64,000 nt of DNA from Streptomyces sp. SID8374 (GCF_009865135.1 NZ_WWGH01000001.1:4898001-4962000); one strand, 5' to 3'. Shown: positions 7,894-16,266, counted from the stretch's first letter. Notes: generated from the sequence alone by a model not told the origin. Program-made: numbers and translations.

Positions 7894-9447
7894 ATGCGGT
7901 CGGTCCGGGTACGGATTCTCGCGATTTTCGCGGTTTTGGTCATCGCAGGCGTCGGCGCCTGGCAACTGCTCCCGTCGGGGGAGGCGAAGACCGACGCGGT
8001 CACCGTCGGGACATCGGACATCGTGACCTCGCTGGACCCGGCCGGCGCGTACGACGCGGGCTCCTGGGCGATCTACAGCAACATCTACCAGTCGCTGATG
8101 ACGTTCAAGCCCGGGGCCATCGTGCCGGAGCCGGACGCGGCCGAGAGCTGCGCGTTCATCGGGCAGAAGCTCCAGACGTACCAGTGCAAGCTCCGTGACG
8201 ACCTGGTCTTCTCCAACGGCCGGAAGATCACCGCCGAGGACGTCAAGCACTCCTTCGACCGGATCTTCGCGATCAAGTCGGACGTCGGCCCCGCGGGTCT
8301 CTTCCCCACCCTCGACACGGTCTCGACCGAGGGCCGGACGATCACGTTCAACCTGTCCGGCAAGGACGCGACCTTCCCGCAGAAGCTCGCCACCGGCGCC
8401 GCGGCGATCGTCGACTCGACCAAGTACCCCAAGAACGAGCTCCGCAAGGGCAACCAGGTCGACGGCTCCGGCCCGTACGTCCTCAAGTCGTACGAGCCGA
8501 ACAACCGGGCCGAGCTGGTGCCGAACCTGAAGTACAAGGGCGCGCTCAAGAAGATCGGCGAAGCGGTCGACATCCGCTACTTCAAGGCGTCCGAGGACCT
8601 GCTGACCGCCTGGAACAAGGGCGAGGTCGATGTGGCCCACCGCCAGCTGCCGGCCTCGAAGCTCGCCGAACTGGACGCGGGCGACCCGGAGATGCGGGTG
8701 ACCGAGGCGGCCACGGCCGAGATCCGCAACATCATCTTCAACACCCGGCAGAACTCCCCGTTCGGCGAGAAGAAGGTCCGTCAGGCCGTCGCCGCGCTCC
8801 TGGACCGGGGGCCGCTGGTCAGCAAGGTCTACCAGGGCACGGTCGACCCGCTGTACTCGCTGATCCCCACCGGCTACATCGGGCACAGCACCCCCTTCTT
8901 CGACGCCTACCCCACCGCTGACCCCAAGCGCGCCAAGCAGCTGCTCCAGCAGGCCGGGGTCCAGACGCCGGTCGCGGTCAACTTCGCCTACCGCGAGGGC
9001 GACATGTACACCAAGGAGACCGCCGAGCTGCGGCGCCAGCTGGAGAAGGACGGGCTGTTCAAGGTCTCGGTCAAGGCCGTGGAGTGGACGCGGTACCAGA
9101 AGGGCTACGCGGCCGGTGAGTACGACATGTACACCGTCGGCTGGTTCCCCGACTTCCCGGACCCCGACACCTTCAGCCAGCCGCTCGTCGGCACCGACAA
9201 CGTCCTGCACAGCGGCTACTCCAGCAAGAAGATGGACCAGCTGATCACCGCCACGCAGCAGTTCAGCGACCGCGGCCGCACCTCCAACGACTTCAAGGAG
9301 ATGCAGAAGCTGGTCGGCGAGGACGTCCCCCTGCTGCCGCTCTGGCAGAAGAAGGACTACGTCGTCGCCAAGACGGACGTCGCCGGCTCCCAGTACCTCT
9401 CCGACGGCACCGGCTTCTGGCGCCTGTGGGAACTCAGCTGGATCTGA
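7894..9447 (+). CDS. ABC transporter substrate-binding protein, family 5 (peptide/oligopeptide type)
   Basis: 517 residues from the ATG at 7894, preceded by GGAGAG 7 nt upstream. It has the family-5 extracellular solute-binding fold: TSDIVTSLDPAGAYD near the start, the typical LRDDLVFSNGRKITAEDVKHSFDRI, GSGPYVLKSYEPNNRAELVPN and AVAALLDRGPL stretches. These proteins capture oligopeptides, nickel or sugars for an ABC importer. Two oddities: the N-terminus (MRSVRVRILAIFAVLVIAGVGAW) has no lipobox cysteine, so it looks membrane-anchored by an uncleaved helix, and no permease or ATPase gene lies beside it. It is therefore an orphan binding protein or sensor; substrate unknown. Confidence 0.88.
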   Translation: MRSVRVRILAIFAVLVIAGVGAWQLLPSGEAKTDAVTVGTSDIVTSLDPAGAYDAGSWAIYSNIYQSLMTFKPGAIVPEPDAAESCAFIGQKLQTYQCKLRDDLVFSNGRKITAEDVKHSFDRIFAIKSDVGPAGLFPTLDTVSTEGRTITFNLSGKDATFPQKLATGAAAIVDSTKYPKNELRKGNQVDGSGPYVLKSYEPNNRAELVPNLKYKGALKKIGEAVDIRYFKASEDLLTAWNKGEVDVAHRQLPASKLAELDAGDPEMRVTEAATAEIRNIIFNTRQNSPFGEKKVRQAVAALLDRGPLVSKVYQGTVDPLYSLIPTGYIGHSTPFFDAYPTADPKRAKQLLQQAGVQTPVAVNFAYREGDMYTKETAELRRQLEKDGLFKVSVKAVEWTRYQKGYAAGEYDMYTVGWFPDFPDPDTFSQPLVGTDNVLHSGYSSKKMDQLITATQQFSDRGRTSNDFKEMQKLVGEDVPLLPLWQKKDYVVAKTDVAGSQYLSDGTGFWRLWELSWI

Positions 9448-9455
9448 TGACGGGC

Positions 9456-9480
9456 CGTCCCGGCCTCCCCGGCCGGGACG
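9456..9480. terminator. Bidirectional hairpin between convergent genes
   Basis: A perfect 10-bp stem, CGTCCCGGCC/GGCCGGGACG, with a 5-nt loop TCCCC, 8 bp from each of two convergent stop codons. It has no U-tract, as usual in Streptomyces. Confidence 0.75.
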
Positions 9481-9487
9481 CGGCCGG

Positions 9488-10258
9488 TCAGCCGGCCGGC
9501 CGGGGCTCGCTCCCGGCCGCCGGGCCCGGCATGAACTCCACCAGCAGCGCGTGAACCTGCCGTACGAGCGGTCGCAGCACCCGGAAGCGGGAGAGCCCGA
9601 TCGCCCGTGCGGCGATCGGCGCGGTGCGCTCCACGAGCCGCCGGCTGCGCTCGGCGCCCGGCGAGCGGTCGTACACCCAGAAGAGCACCAGGCCCATCTG
9701 CATCAGCCAGAGCAACTCCGGCAGCAGCGGCGCCAGTTCGGGGTCGCTCTTGGTGTCGGAGCCGGCGAGGGCCTGGCGGTGGATGGAGATCGCCGCCTCC
9801 CGGGCCGCCACCGACTCGTCGGAGAACGGGGAGAGCGGACTCTCCGGGTCGGCCGCGTTCTTGAAGAACTGGGCGGCGAACCGGTGGTACGGCTCCGCCA
9901 CGTCCAGCCAGACCAGCAGCACCCCCCGGATCCGGGCGGCCAGCTCCGCCTCCTCGGCGAGGACGGGCCGCACCGCCGCCGCGTGTTCACCGGAGATGCG
10001 GTCGTAGAACCCCTGGACCAGGTGCTCCTTGGAGGAGAAGTAGTAGTAGGCGTTCCCGGTGGAGACGCCCGCCTCCTGGGCGATCGCCCGCATCGTCGTC
10101 CGGTCGTACCCCCGCTCGGCGAAGAGGCGGAGCGCCGTTTCGAGAATCAGCGTGCGGGTCTGCTCGCTCTTCGCGGCCTTGCCGGACGCGGCGGCCCTGG
10201 CCGCCTTGGCGGGCTTCGCGGCCCCGTTCTCCTGCACGTTCTTCTCTTCCTTCACCAC
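9488..10258 (-). CDS. TetR family transcriptional regulator
   Basis: Up to 256 residues. The DNA-binding domain lies at about 35-85: ILETALRLFAERGYDRTTMRAIAQEAGVSTGNAYYYFSSKEHL, a textbook TetR N-terminal helix-turn-helix (described here in two parts: LFAERGYDRTTMRAIA and EAGVSTGNAYYYFSSKE). The ligand domain is not recognisable. An Ala/Lys-rich leader of about 30 residues precedes the domain. GTG at 10258 or 10255 is possible, and GTG at 10237 has GAAGGAAGAG upstream; the longest form is given. It is the last gene of a three-gene unit with the DCC protein (11 bp gap) and a small membrane protein, whose promoter carries palindromes suited to a TetR dimer. Autoregulation is inferred. Confidence 0.85.
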   Translation of the reverse strand: MVKEEKNVQENGAAKPAKAARAAASGKAAKSEQTRTLILETALRLFAERGYDRTTMRAIAQEAGVSTGNAYYYFSSKEHLVQGFYDRISGEHAAAVRPVLAEEAELAARIRGVLLVWLDVAEPYHRFAAQFFKNAADPESPLSPFSDESVAAREAAISIHRQALAGSDTKSDPELAPLLPELLWLMQMGLVLFWVYDRSPGAERSRRLVERTAPIAARAIGLSRFRVLRPLVRQVHALLVEFMPGPAAGSEPRPAG

Positions 10259-10268
10259 GGGCCCAAGG

Positions 10269-10706
10269 TTAGCCCTGACGGGGAGCCCACTGTCCGCCCG
10301 GCGGTACGGCGCACGCCTGCCGCGGCCCGCACCGGGGAGCCGTGACCGAGCGGTACTTCGCCGCGGCGAGCACGGTCCCCCGGGCGAAGGGAGCCCCCGC
10401 CGGGGTGGTCAGCCAGTGGGCCTTCGAGCGGTACCCCGCCAGCGCCCACAGGCAGACGATCCAGGCCGACGTCCCCTGGTAGACCTGCCCCAGGTCGCCC
10501 ACCACGGTGATCTCCGCGTAGGTGGCGGCGGGGTCCAGCTCCGGGAACCGCCGCCGTGCCTCGTCCGATCCGGCCGGTACGAGGTCCAGCGGGACGAGCT
10601 GGCGCTGGCGGCCGAGCCAGTGGCGCAGGTGGGTGCAGAGCGGGCACTGCGCGTCGTAGAGGACGGTGAGCCGGCGGACGGGCCAGGCGGCGGTCACCGG
10701 GCTCAC
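10269..10706 (-). CDS. DCC family thiol-disulfide oxidoreductase (DUF393)
   Basis: 145 residues from a GTG at 10706 that overlaps the upstream stop codon (GTGA), implying translational coupling. The hallmark DxxCxxC motif is present as LYDAQCPLC near residue 16-24, the thioredoxin-like active site after which the DCC family is named. The rest (GQVYQGTSAWIVCLWALAGYRSKAHWL) matches the family pattern of a membrane-facing segment. Family members are assumed to be disulfide oxidoreductases, but no substrate is established. The context with a small membrane protein and a TetR gene suggests a regulated redox or envelope function. Confidence 0.82.
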   Translation of the reverse strand: MSPVTAAWPVRRLTVLYDAQCPLCTHLRHWLGRQRQLVPLDLVPAGSDEARRRFPELDPAATYAEITVVGDLGQVYQGTSAWIVCLWALAGYRSKAHWLTTPAGAPFARGTVLAAAKYRSVTAPRCGPRQACAVPPGGQWAPRQG

Positions 10707-11143
10707 TGCCCCGGCGTGGGGGCGGGCGCGGCCCACGGGCCCGGCGTCCCCGGCTTGGTCCAGCCCTGCGGCGGTACGGGCGGGGTCTGCTCGCGCTCCA
10801 GTGCGCTGCGGCGGCGGATGCGGCTGAGCACGTACACATTGCCCAGGTGCATGACGCCGAGCACCAGCAGGACCACGCCGACCTTCACCGAGAGCGCCTC
10901 GAACAGCTCGCGGGCGCTGGCGACCCCGTCGGCGTTCTTCAGGTAGAGCGTGACGAATCCCAGGTTGACCAGGTAGAAGCCCACCACCAGCAGGTGGTTG
11001 ACGGCTTCGGCGAGCTTCTCGTTCCCGTGCAGCACGTCGGCGAGGAAGACCCGCCCGTTACGGCTGAGGGTGCGGGCGACCCAGACGGTGAGCGCCACGC
11101 TGATCAGCAGGTAGAGGACGTATGCGACCACGGTGAGGTCCAT
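10703..11143 (-). CDS. Small integral membrane protein, function unknown
   Basis: 146 residues from the ATG at 11143, chosen because AAAGGAGTG lies 8 nt upstream; a longer form would start inside the operator region. Three hydrophobic helices are visible: VVAYVLYLLISVALTVWVA, AVNHLLVVGFYLVNLGFVTLYL and VGVVLLVLGVMHLGNVYVL, then a basic patch and a Pro-rich tail. I do not recognise a named family. It is the first gene of the operon membrane protein - DCC - TetR. A palindrome TTTGAACGTGTTCAAA overlaps its ribosome-binding region, so expression is probably repressed by a dimeric regulator. Confidence 0.7.
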   Translation of the reverse strand: MDLTVVAYVLYLLISVALTVWVARTLSRNGRVFLADVLHGNEKLAEAVNHLLVVGFYLVNLGFVTLYLKNADGVASARELFEALSVKVGVVLLVLGVMHLGNVYVLSRIRRRSALEREQTPPVPPQGWTKPGTPGPWAAPAPTPGQ

Positions 11144-11155
11144 GCCCCACACTCC

Positions 11156-11171
11156 TTTGAACGTGTTCAAA
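11156..11171. promoter_or_regulatory. Operator-like palindrome TTTGAACGTGTTCAAA
   Basis: A 16-bp inverted repeat, perfect except for the central pair, located 12 bp upstream of the membrane-protein start and touching its Shine-Dalgarno sequence. Its core TTGAAC-NN-GTTCAA recurs in the larger palindrome at 11189-11230. Such AACnnGTT cores are common among TetR-family operators; the TetR encoded at 9488-10258 is the obvious candidate. Confidence 0.6.
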
Positions 11172-11188
11172 ACTGCTCTTGGGCATGA

Positions 11189-11230
11189 CTGTAGACCCCT
11201 TCTTGAACATGTTCAAGAAGGGGTCTACAG
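11189..11230. promoter_or_regulatory. Perfect 42-bp palindrome centred on TTGAACATGTTCAA
   Basis: All 21 base pairs on each side of the centre (between 11209 and 11210) are complementary. The outer arms are CTGTAGACCCC, the inner core TTCTTGAACATGTTCAAGAA. It begins 9 bp after the stop codon of the minus-strand gene ending at 11239 and precedes the promoter of the membrane-protein operon. It may serve both as a transcription terminator and as an operator, since its core repeats the site at 11156-11171. Confidence 0.7.
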
Positions 11231-11238
11231 GGTGTGTG

Positions 11239-12081
11239 TCAGAGAACCTTGGGCGGCGGCCCGGGCGATTCCGCCGGGTCCGGCGGATCCACCGGCTCCG
11301 GCGGCTCGGTCAGCGCGTCCGCGATCTCCGCGCGCAGCGCCTCACCGTGCAGCGACGGCAGCTCCGCCAGCAGCTCGGCCCACTCCTCGGCGGCGTCGTC
11401 CACGCCTTCGCGGAACCCCCGCGCGATCGGCTTGCGGGCGAAGAACAGCCCCACCGCCGCGACCGGCCGCAGCAGCCACCGCCCGCGCACGCTCAGCACC
11501 ACGGTGACCCGCCAGGTGGAGTCCTCGGCCGGGCGCGGGGTCACCGTCAGCCGGGCCTTGCCCAGCCGGTGCACCGCCTTGCCGATGACGGGCGCCCGGG
11601 CGGCCGGGGGCGCCGAAGAGGGCTGCTCCAGCGCCGCCCACCAGGCGTGCAGGTCGGCCTTGGCGCGGCCGGAGAAGCGGTACAGCGAACCGCCCTGCGG
11701 GTTGTGCCCGTCGAGGGAGACCTCCAGCGCCTTGGGCGTACGGGGCTCGCGCAGCCGCACCCCCACCCGCATGGACATGCCCTCCTCCGCCACACGGCTC
11801 TCCACCTCGACGGTGCGCGAGGGCCGCCACTCCCGCAGGACGGCGACCTCCGGGGCGCCCTCCCTGTCCTTCTGCGCGGGGTCCTCCCCGTACTGCGCCC
11901 CCGACTGGAGGTGACGCCCCTTCAGCAGCCGGAGGCCGTATACGGGGCGCCCGTCGGGCAGCAGGATCTCGCCGCCCTCCTCGCGGGAGGCGTCGAAGAG
12001 GTCCACCACATGCCCGGCGGCCTCCTCGAACCAGTGGCGGTCCAGGGCGGCGACGGTGACGGTGTGCTCGAAACGTGCCAT
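11239..12081 (-). CDS. Conserved hypothetical protein, possible SRPBCC-like domains
   Basis: 280 residues, cytoplasmic (no signal or membrane helix except a weak segment VRGRWLLRPVAAVGLFFA around residue 205). The N-terminal half (RFEHTVTVAALDRHWFEEAAGHVVDLF...) resembles a small beta-rich domain; the central part contains a repeated beta-strand style (RLTVTPRPAEDSTWRVTVVLSVRGRW) followed by RGFREGVDDAAEEWAELLAELP, an arrangement reminiscent of polyketide-cyclase/START-type proteins. This is a resemblance only. It ends in a Pro/Glu tail. It lies 18 bp downstream of the DUF-type membrane gene starting at 12702, probably in the same transcript. Confidence 0.6.
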   Translation of the reverse strand: MARFEHTVTVAALDRHWFEEAAGHVVDLFDASREEGGEILLPDGRPVYGLRLLKGRHLQSGAQYGEDPAQKDREGAPEVAVLREWRPSRTVEVESRVAEEGMSMRVGVRLREPRTPKALEVSLDGHNPQGGSLYRFSGRAKADLHAWWAALEQPSSAPPAARAPVIGKAVHRLGKARLTVTPRPAEDSTWRVTVVLSVRGRWLLRPVAAVGLFFARKPIARGFREGVDDAAEEWAELLAELPSLHGEALRAEIADALTEPPEPVDPPDPAESPGPPPKVL

Positions 12082-12099
12082 GACCGGAAAGCCCGCCGC

Positions 12100-12702
12100 T
12101 CAGGCGCTCATCGAACGGGCCTGGTTGACCTGGCCCATCACGGCGGGGAAGGTGTGCGGGCCCATCGCGGGGATCATCGTGCCGTGGTGGCGGCCGCCGC
12201 TGGTCACCGTGACCTGGACGAACCCGACGGTCCGCTTCTCCTTCATCAGCAGGAACAGCAGGCCGATCAGGCAGAACAGGGCGAAGACGATCGCCAGCAC
12301 GATCGCGTGCGCCGGGATCTTCTCCTCGGTGCGCGACATGTCGGTCGCCGTCCAGACCGCGCCCTTGAGCGGCATCGTCCCCGAAGGGGTGACGATCGCG
12401 TCGCTCATGACGGTGATGTCGCCGATCGCCAGCACCGGGACACCGCCGTGTCCGGCCATTTCGTGCGGTACGGGGAGGTACTGGCCCGGCATCGTCGGCT
12501 GCCCCGGGTGCGGATACCCGTAACCGGGGCCGGGCTGGGTCGCCGACTCGGGCAGCGGCTGCGGATAGCCGTACGCGGGCGCGCCGCCCGGCGGCGGGTA
12601 CCCGTACGCCTGGCCGTCGGCCATCGTCGGCGGGTGGCCCGGCTGCTGCTGGGGAGGACCCCACTTGTACGCGTCGCCAGGTGAAGGATTCGGCTCGCTC
12701 AT
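12100..12702 (-). CDS. Proline-rich membrane protein, function unknown
   Basis: 200 residues from the ATG at 12702. Residues 1-75 are rich in Pro, Gln, Gly and Tyr (PPQQQPGHPPTMADGQAYGY; GYPQP repeats), like many actinobacterial cytoplasmic low-complexity leaders. A middle domain (HEMAGHGGVPVLAIGDITVMSDAIVTPSG) is followed by one transmembrane helix IVLAIVFALFCLIGLLFLLM and a basic KEKR, then a short domain ending QVNQARSMSA. I do not recognise a family with an assigned role. It is upstream of, and co-directional with, the hypothetical gene at 11239-12081, whose start is 18 bp after this stop. Confidence 0.6.
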   Translation of the reverse strand: MSEPNPSPGDAYKWGPPQQQPGHPPTMADGQAYGYPPPGGAPAYGYPQPLPESATQPGPGYGYPHPGQPTMPGQYLPVPHEMAGHGGVPVLAIGDITVMSDAIVTPSGTMPLKGAVWTATDMSRTEEKIPAHAIVLAIVFALFCLIGLLFLLMKEKRTVGFVQVTVTSGGRHHGTMIPAMGPHTFPAVMGQVNQARSMSA

Positions 12703-12771
12703 GGGGATCCCCGTTCTCTGCGCGTCGTGAGCTCCGCACGACGGTACCGCCCGTATCGCCCGGACGCAGCA

Positions 12772-12820
12772 ACGGGCCCCGCCCGCCGAGGTCATGACGA
12801 CGACGGCGGGCGGGGCCCGT
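12772..12820. terminator. Strong hairpin after the sdhCDAB operon
   Basis: A perfect 17-bp stem (ACGGGCCCCGCCCGCCG and its complement at 12804-12820) with a 15-nt loop, 17 bp after the sdhB stop on the minus strand. It separates sdh from the proline-rich membrane-protein gene. Confidence 0.85.
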
Positions 12821-12837
12821 GAAGGTGGTGCGCGGGG

Positions 12838-13614
12838 TCAGAAGCGACGCGTGATGAGCGCGCGCTTCACCTCCTGGATCGCCTTGGTGACCTCGATGCC
12901 ACGCGGGCAGGCGTCCGTGCAGTTGAACGTCGTACGGCAACGCCACACGCCGTCACGGTCGTTGAGGATCTCCAGACGCTGCTCGCCGGCCTCGTCGCGC
13001 GAGTCGAAGATGAAGCGGTGCGCGTTGACGATCGCCGCCGGGCCGAAGTACTGCCCGTCGTTCCAGAACACCGGGCACGAGGACGTGCACGCGGCGCACA
13101 GGATGCACTTGGTGGTGTCGTCGAACCGCTCACGGTCCTCGGCGGACTGGAGGCGCTCGCGGGTCGGCTCGTTCCCCTTGGTGACGAGGAAGGGCATGAC
13201 GTCGCGGTACGCCTGGAAGAACGGGTCCATGTCGACCACGAGGTCCTTGAGGACCGTGAGGCCCTTGATGGCCTCCACCATGATCGGCTTTTCCGGGTTG
13301 ATGTCCTTGATCAGCGTCTTGCAGGCGAGCCTGTTCTTGCCGTTGATCCGCATCGCGTCGGAACCGCAGATGCCGTGCGCGCAGGAACGGCGGAACGTCA
13401 GGGTCCCGTCCAGCTCCCACTTGATCTTGTGAAGGGCGTCGAGGACACGCTCCTTCGGGTCGATCTCGATCTGGAAGTCCTGCCACTGGACCTCGTCCGA
13501 CACCTCGGGGTTGAAGCGGCGGATCCGGAACGTGGCCGTGATGAACGGGGAGTCGGCGAAACCGGCTTCGGGCTTCGCGGTCCCGTCGGTCTTGTCCAGG
13601 GTCGGGGTAGCCAT
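12838..13614 (-). CDS. sdhB: Succinate dehydrogenase iron-sulfur subunit
   Basis: 258 residues. The [2Fe-2S] ligands are in RSCAHGICGSDAM (with the later cysteine in NRLACKTL), and the [4Fe-4S]/[3Fe-4S] ligands in CILCAACTSSCPVFW and CRTTFNCTDACPRGIEV. The subunit passes electrons from the FAD in SdhA to quinone at the membrane (complex II, TCA cycle). Its ATG shares one base with the sdhA stop (TGATG), so the two are translationally coupled. The N-terminal 20 residues (ATPTLDKTDGTAKPEAGFAD) precede the core domain. Confidence 0.96.
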   Translation of the reverse strand: MATPTLDKTDGTAKPEAGFADSPFITATFRIRRFNPEVSDEVQWQDFQIEIDPKERVLDALHKIKWELDGTLTFRRSCAHGICGSDAMRINGKNRLACKTLIKDINPEKPIMVEAIKGLTVLKDLVVDMDPFFQAYRDVMPFLVTKGNEPTRERLQSAEDRERFDDTTKCILCAACTSSCPVFWNDGQYFGPAAIVNAHRFIFDSRDEAGEQRLEILNDRDGVWRCRTTFNCTDACPRGIEVTKAIQEVKRALITRRF

Positions 13615-15368
13615 CAGTACTTACGCTCCATCGGCTGGTAGCGGGTCGTCACGACCGGCTTGTAGTCGAGTCGGATCGACTCGGCGCCGTCGGCGGCCAC
13701 CTCGCGGTACGCCATGGTGTGGCGCATGAAGTTGACGTCGTCGCGGTTGGGGTAGTCCTCGCGGTAGTGACCGCCGCGGGACTCCTTGCGGGCGAGCGCG
13801 GAGACCGCCATGACCTCGGCCAGGTCGAGGAGGTTGCCCAGCTCGATGGCCTCCAGCAGGTCGGTGTTGAACCGCTTGCCCTTGTCCTGGATGGACACGT
13901 TCAGATACCGCTCGCGCAGCTCGGCGATCTTGTCGACCGCCGTCTTGATCGTCTGCTCGGTGCGGAACACCATCACGTTGGCGTCCATGCACTCCTGGAG
14001 CTCCAGGCGCAGCGCCGCCACGCGCTCGGTGCCGTTGGAGTTGCGCAGCCGCTCCACCTGGTCGGCGACGAGCTGGGCCGGGTTCTCGGGCAGCTCGACG
14101 AAGTCGTTCTTCGCGGCGTACTCGGCGGCGGCGATGCCCGAGCGCTTGCCGAAGACGTTGATGTCCAGGAGCGAGTTGGTGCCCAGGCGGTTGGCGCCGT
14201 GCACGGAGACACAGGCGACCTCGCCGGCGGCGTACAGGCCCGGGACGACGGTGGTGTTGTCGGCCAGCACCTCACCCTCGACGTTGGTCGGGATGCCGCC
14301 CATGGCGTAGTGCGCGGTCGGCTGGATCGGGATCGGGTCCGTGTAGGGCTCGATGCCGAGGTACGTACGCGCGAACTCCGTGATGTCCGGGAGCTTGGCG
14401 TCCAGCTGCTCCGGCGGCAGGTGCGTGAGGTCCAGGTAGACGTGGTCGCCGGCCGGACCGCAGCCGCGGCCCTCGCGGATCTCCGTGTAGATGGAGCGCG
14501 AGACGACGTCACGCGAGGCGAGGTCCTTCATGACGGGCGCGTACTTCTCCATGAAGCGCTCGCCGTCCTTGTTGCGGAGGATGCCGCCCTCACCGCGGGC
14601 GCCCTCCGTCAGCAGGATGCCCATGCGCCAGATGCCCGTCGGGTGGAACTGGAAGAACTCCATGTCCTCCAGCGGCAGGCCGCGCCGGTAGCAGGCGGCC
14701 TGGCCGTCACCGGTCAGGGTGTGCGCGTTGGACGTCACCTTGAAGAACTTGCCGGTGCCGCCGGAGGCGTAGATGACCGACTTCGCCTGGAAGACGTGGA
14801 TCTCGCCGGTCGCCAGCTCGAACGCGACGACGCCGGCGGACTTCTTGACCCCGTCGACCTCGGTGATCAGCTGGTCCAGGACGTAGAACTCGTTGAAGAA
14901 CTCCACGCCCTCCTTGACGCAGTTCTGGTACAGCGTCTGGAGGATCATGTGGCCGGTGCGGTCCGCGGCGTAGCACGACCGGCGGACCGGGGCCTCACCG
15001 TGGCTGCGGGTGTGACCGCCGAAGCGGCGCTGGTCGATGCGGCCCTCGGGCGTCCGGTTGAACGGCAGGCCCATCTTCTCCAGGTCGAGGACGGCGTCGA
15101 TGGCCTCCTTCGCCAGGATCTCGGCCGCGTCCTGGTCGACCAGGTAGTCGCCGCCCTTGACCGTGTCGAAGGTGTGCCACTCCCAGTTGTCCTCCTCCAC
15201 GTTGGCGAGCGCGGCGGCCATGCCGCCCTGCGCCGCACCGGTGTGGGAGCGGGTGGGGTAGAGCTTCGTCAGCACGGCGGTGCGGCTGCGCTTGGTGGCC
15301 TCGATGGCCGCGCGCATGCCGGCGCCGCCGGCGCCGACGATGACGGTGTCGTACTTGTGGATCTGCAT
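13614..15368 (-). CDS. sdhA: Succinate dehydrogenase flavoprotein subunit
   Basis: 584 residues from the ATG at 15368. The FAD-binding motif VGAGGAGMRAA is near residue 11, and SHTGAAQGG contains the histidine (about 42) that binds FAD covalently. Substrate-site stretches GGHTRSHGEAPVRR, FFQFHPTGI and PTAHYAMGGIPTN are all intact. It oxidises succinate to fumarate on the cytoplasmic face of complex II. The gene lies 29 bp after sdhD and overlaps sdhB by one base. Nothing is missing compared with the family. Confidence 0.97.
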   Translation of the reverse strand: MQIHKYDTVIVGAGGAGMRAAIEATKRSRTAVLTKLYPTRSHTGAAQGGMAAALANVEEDNWEWHTFDTVKGGDYLVDQDAAEILAKEAIDAVLDLEKMGLPFNRTPEGRIDQRRFGGHTRSHGEAPVRRSCYAADRTGHMILQTLYQNCVKEGVEFFNEFYVLDQLITEVDGVKKSAGVVAFELATGEIHVFQAKSVIYASGGTGKFFKVTSNAHTLTGDGQAACYRRGLPLEDMEFFQFHPTGIWRMGILLTEGARGEGGILRNKDGERFMEKYAPVMKDLASRDVVSRSIYTEIREGRGCGPAGDHVYLDLTHLPPEQLDAKLPDITEFARTYLGIEPYTDPIPIQPTAHYAMGGIPTNVEGEVLADNTTVVPGLYAAGEVACVSVHGANRLGTNSLLDINVFGKRSGIAAAEYAAKNDFVELPENPAQLVADQVERLRNSNGTERVAALRLELQECMDANVMVFRTEQTIKTAVDKIAELRERYLNVSIQDKGKRFNTDLLEAIELGNLLDLAEVMAVSALARKESRGGHYREDYPNRDDVNFMRHTMAYREVAADGAESIRLDYKPVVTTRYQPMERKY

Positions 15369-15397
15369 GGTTTCCTCTGGTCCCTCTGTCCCGGCGC

Positions 15398-15880
15398 CTA
15401 GCGGATGTTCGGGTCGAAGGTGAAGATCACCAGCGTGCCCAGCAGGACGGTGAACACCGTGGCGGTGTACAGGAGCATCTTCAGCCAGAAGCGGGTGTTG
15501 TCCCGTTCGGCGTAGTCGTTGATGACCGTACGCAGGCCGTTGCCGCCGTGGAGCATGGCGAGCCACAGCATGATGAGGTCCCAGGCCTGCCAGAACGGCG
15601 AGGCCCAGCGGCCCGCCACGAAGGCGAAGCCGATCTTGGAGACGCCGCCGTCGAGTACCAGCTGGATCAGCAGGTGGCCGATGACGAGGACGACCAGGAC
15701 GACACCCGAGAGGCGCATGAAGAGCCACGCGTACATCTCGAAGTTGCCGCGCGACGCCTTGGGCGTCTTGCCGGTGCGCTTGCGCGGGGGCTCGATCACC
15801 GGGGCCGGGTGGTCGACGTCGTACAGGCTCACGCCTTCGACATCGCCGATCGCGGCTGCGGAAGAGGTCTCGCTGGACAT
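15398..15880 (-). CDS. sdhD: Succinate dehydrogenase hydrophobic membrane anchor
   Basis: 160 residues. After about 45 polar residues there are three transmembrane helices: MYAWLFMRLSGVVLVVLVIGHLL, a middle one around FWQAWDLIMLWLAMLHGGNG, and LKMLLYTATVFTVLLGTLVI. Histidines in the first and second helices (GHLL, LHGG) are the expected heme b ligands. It anchors SdhAB and forms part of the quinone site. It starts 5 bp after sdhC stops. Confidence 0.92.
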   Translation of the reverse strand: MSSETSSAAAIGDVEGVSLYDVDHPAPVIEPPRKRTGKTPKASRGNFEMYAWLFMRLSGVVLVVLVIGHLLIQLVLDGGVSKIGFAFVAGRWASPFWQAWDLIMLWLAMLHGGNGLRTVINDYAERDNTRFWLKMLLYTATVFTVLLGTLVIFTFDPNIR

Positions 15881-15885
15881 GGGCC

Positions 15886-16266
15886 TCAGCTCCCGAACAT
15901 TTCACGTACGGCGTGGCCGAGGACGGGGTACAGGGCCCCGACCATCAGCACGATCCAGATGCCCACCACGGTCCAGAGCATCTGCTTCTGCAAGCGCGGG
16001 CCCTTGGCCCAGAAGTCCACGGCGATGATCCGGAGACCGTTGAGCGCGTGGAAGAGAATGGCGGCCACGAGGCCGTATTCGAGGAACGCGACGGGCCACG
16101 TCTTGTAGGTGGCCACGACTTCGTCGTAGGCCTCCGGGGAGACGCGGACGAGTGCGGTGTCCAGGACATGTACGAACAGGAAGAAGAAAATGAGGACACC
16201 GGTGACTCGATGAGCCACCCACGACCACATGCCTTCCCGGCCGCGGTACAGCGTTCCAGCCGGCAC
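15886..16266 (-). CDS. sdhC: Succinate dehydrogenase cytochrome b556 subunit
   Basis: 126 residues from the GTG at 16266, chosen because CGGAGGG lies 7 nt upstream and because known Streptomyces SdhC proteins begin at this AGTLYRGREGMWSW segment. Three transmembrane helices: WVAHRVTGVLIFFFLFVHVL, FLEYGLVAAILFHALNGL and MLWTVVGIWIVLMVGALYPV. SxxHRxxG-like VAHRVTG and the LFHALNGLR histidine are the family's quinone/heme features. First gene of the sdhCDAB operon; the promoter should lie in 16267-16470, where I could not fix boxes with confidence. Confidence 0.92.
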   Translation of the reverse strand: MPAGTLYRGREGMWSWVAHRVTGVLIFFFLFVHVLDTALVRVSPEAYDEVVATYKTWPVAFLEYGLVAAILFHALNGLRIIAVDFWAKGPRLQKQMLWTVVGIWIVLMVGALYPVLGHAVREMFGS

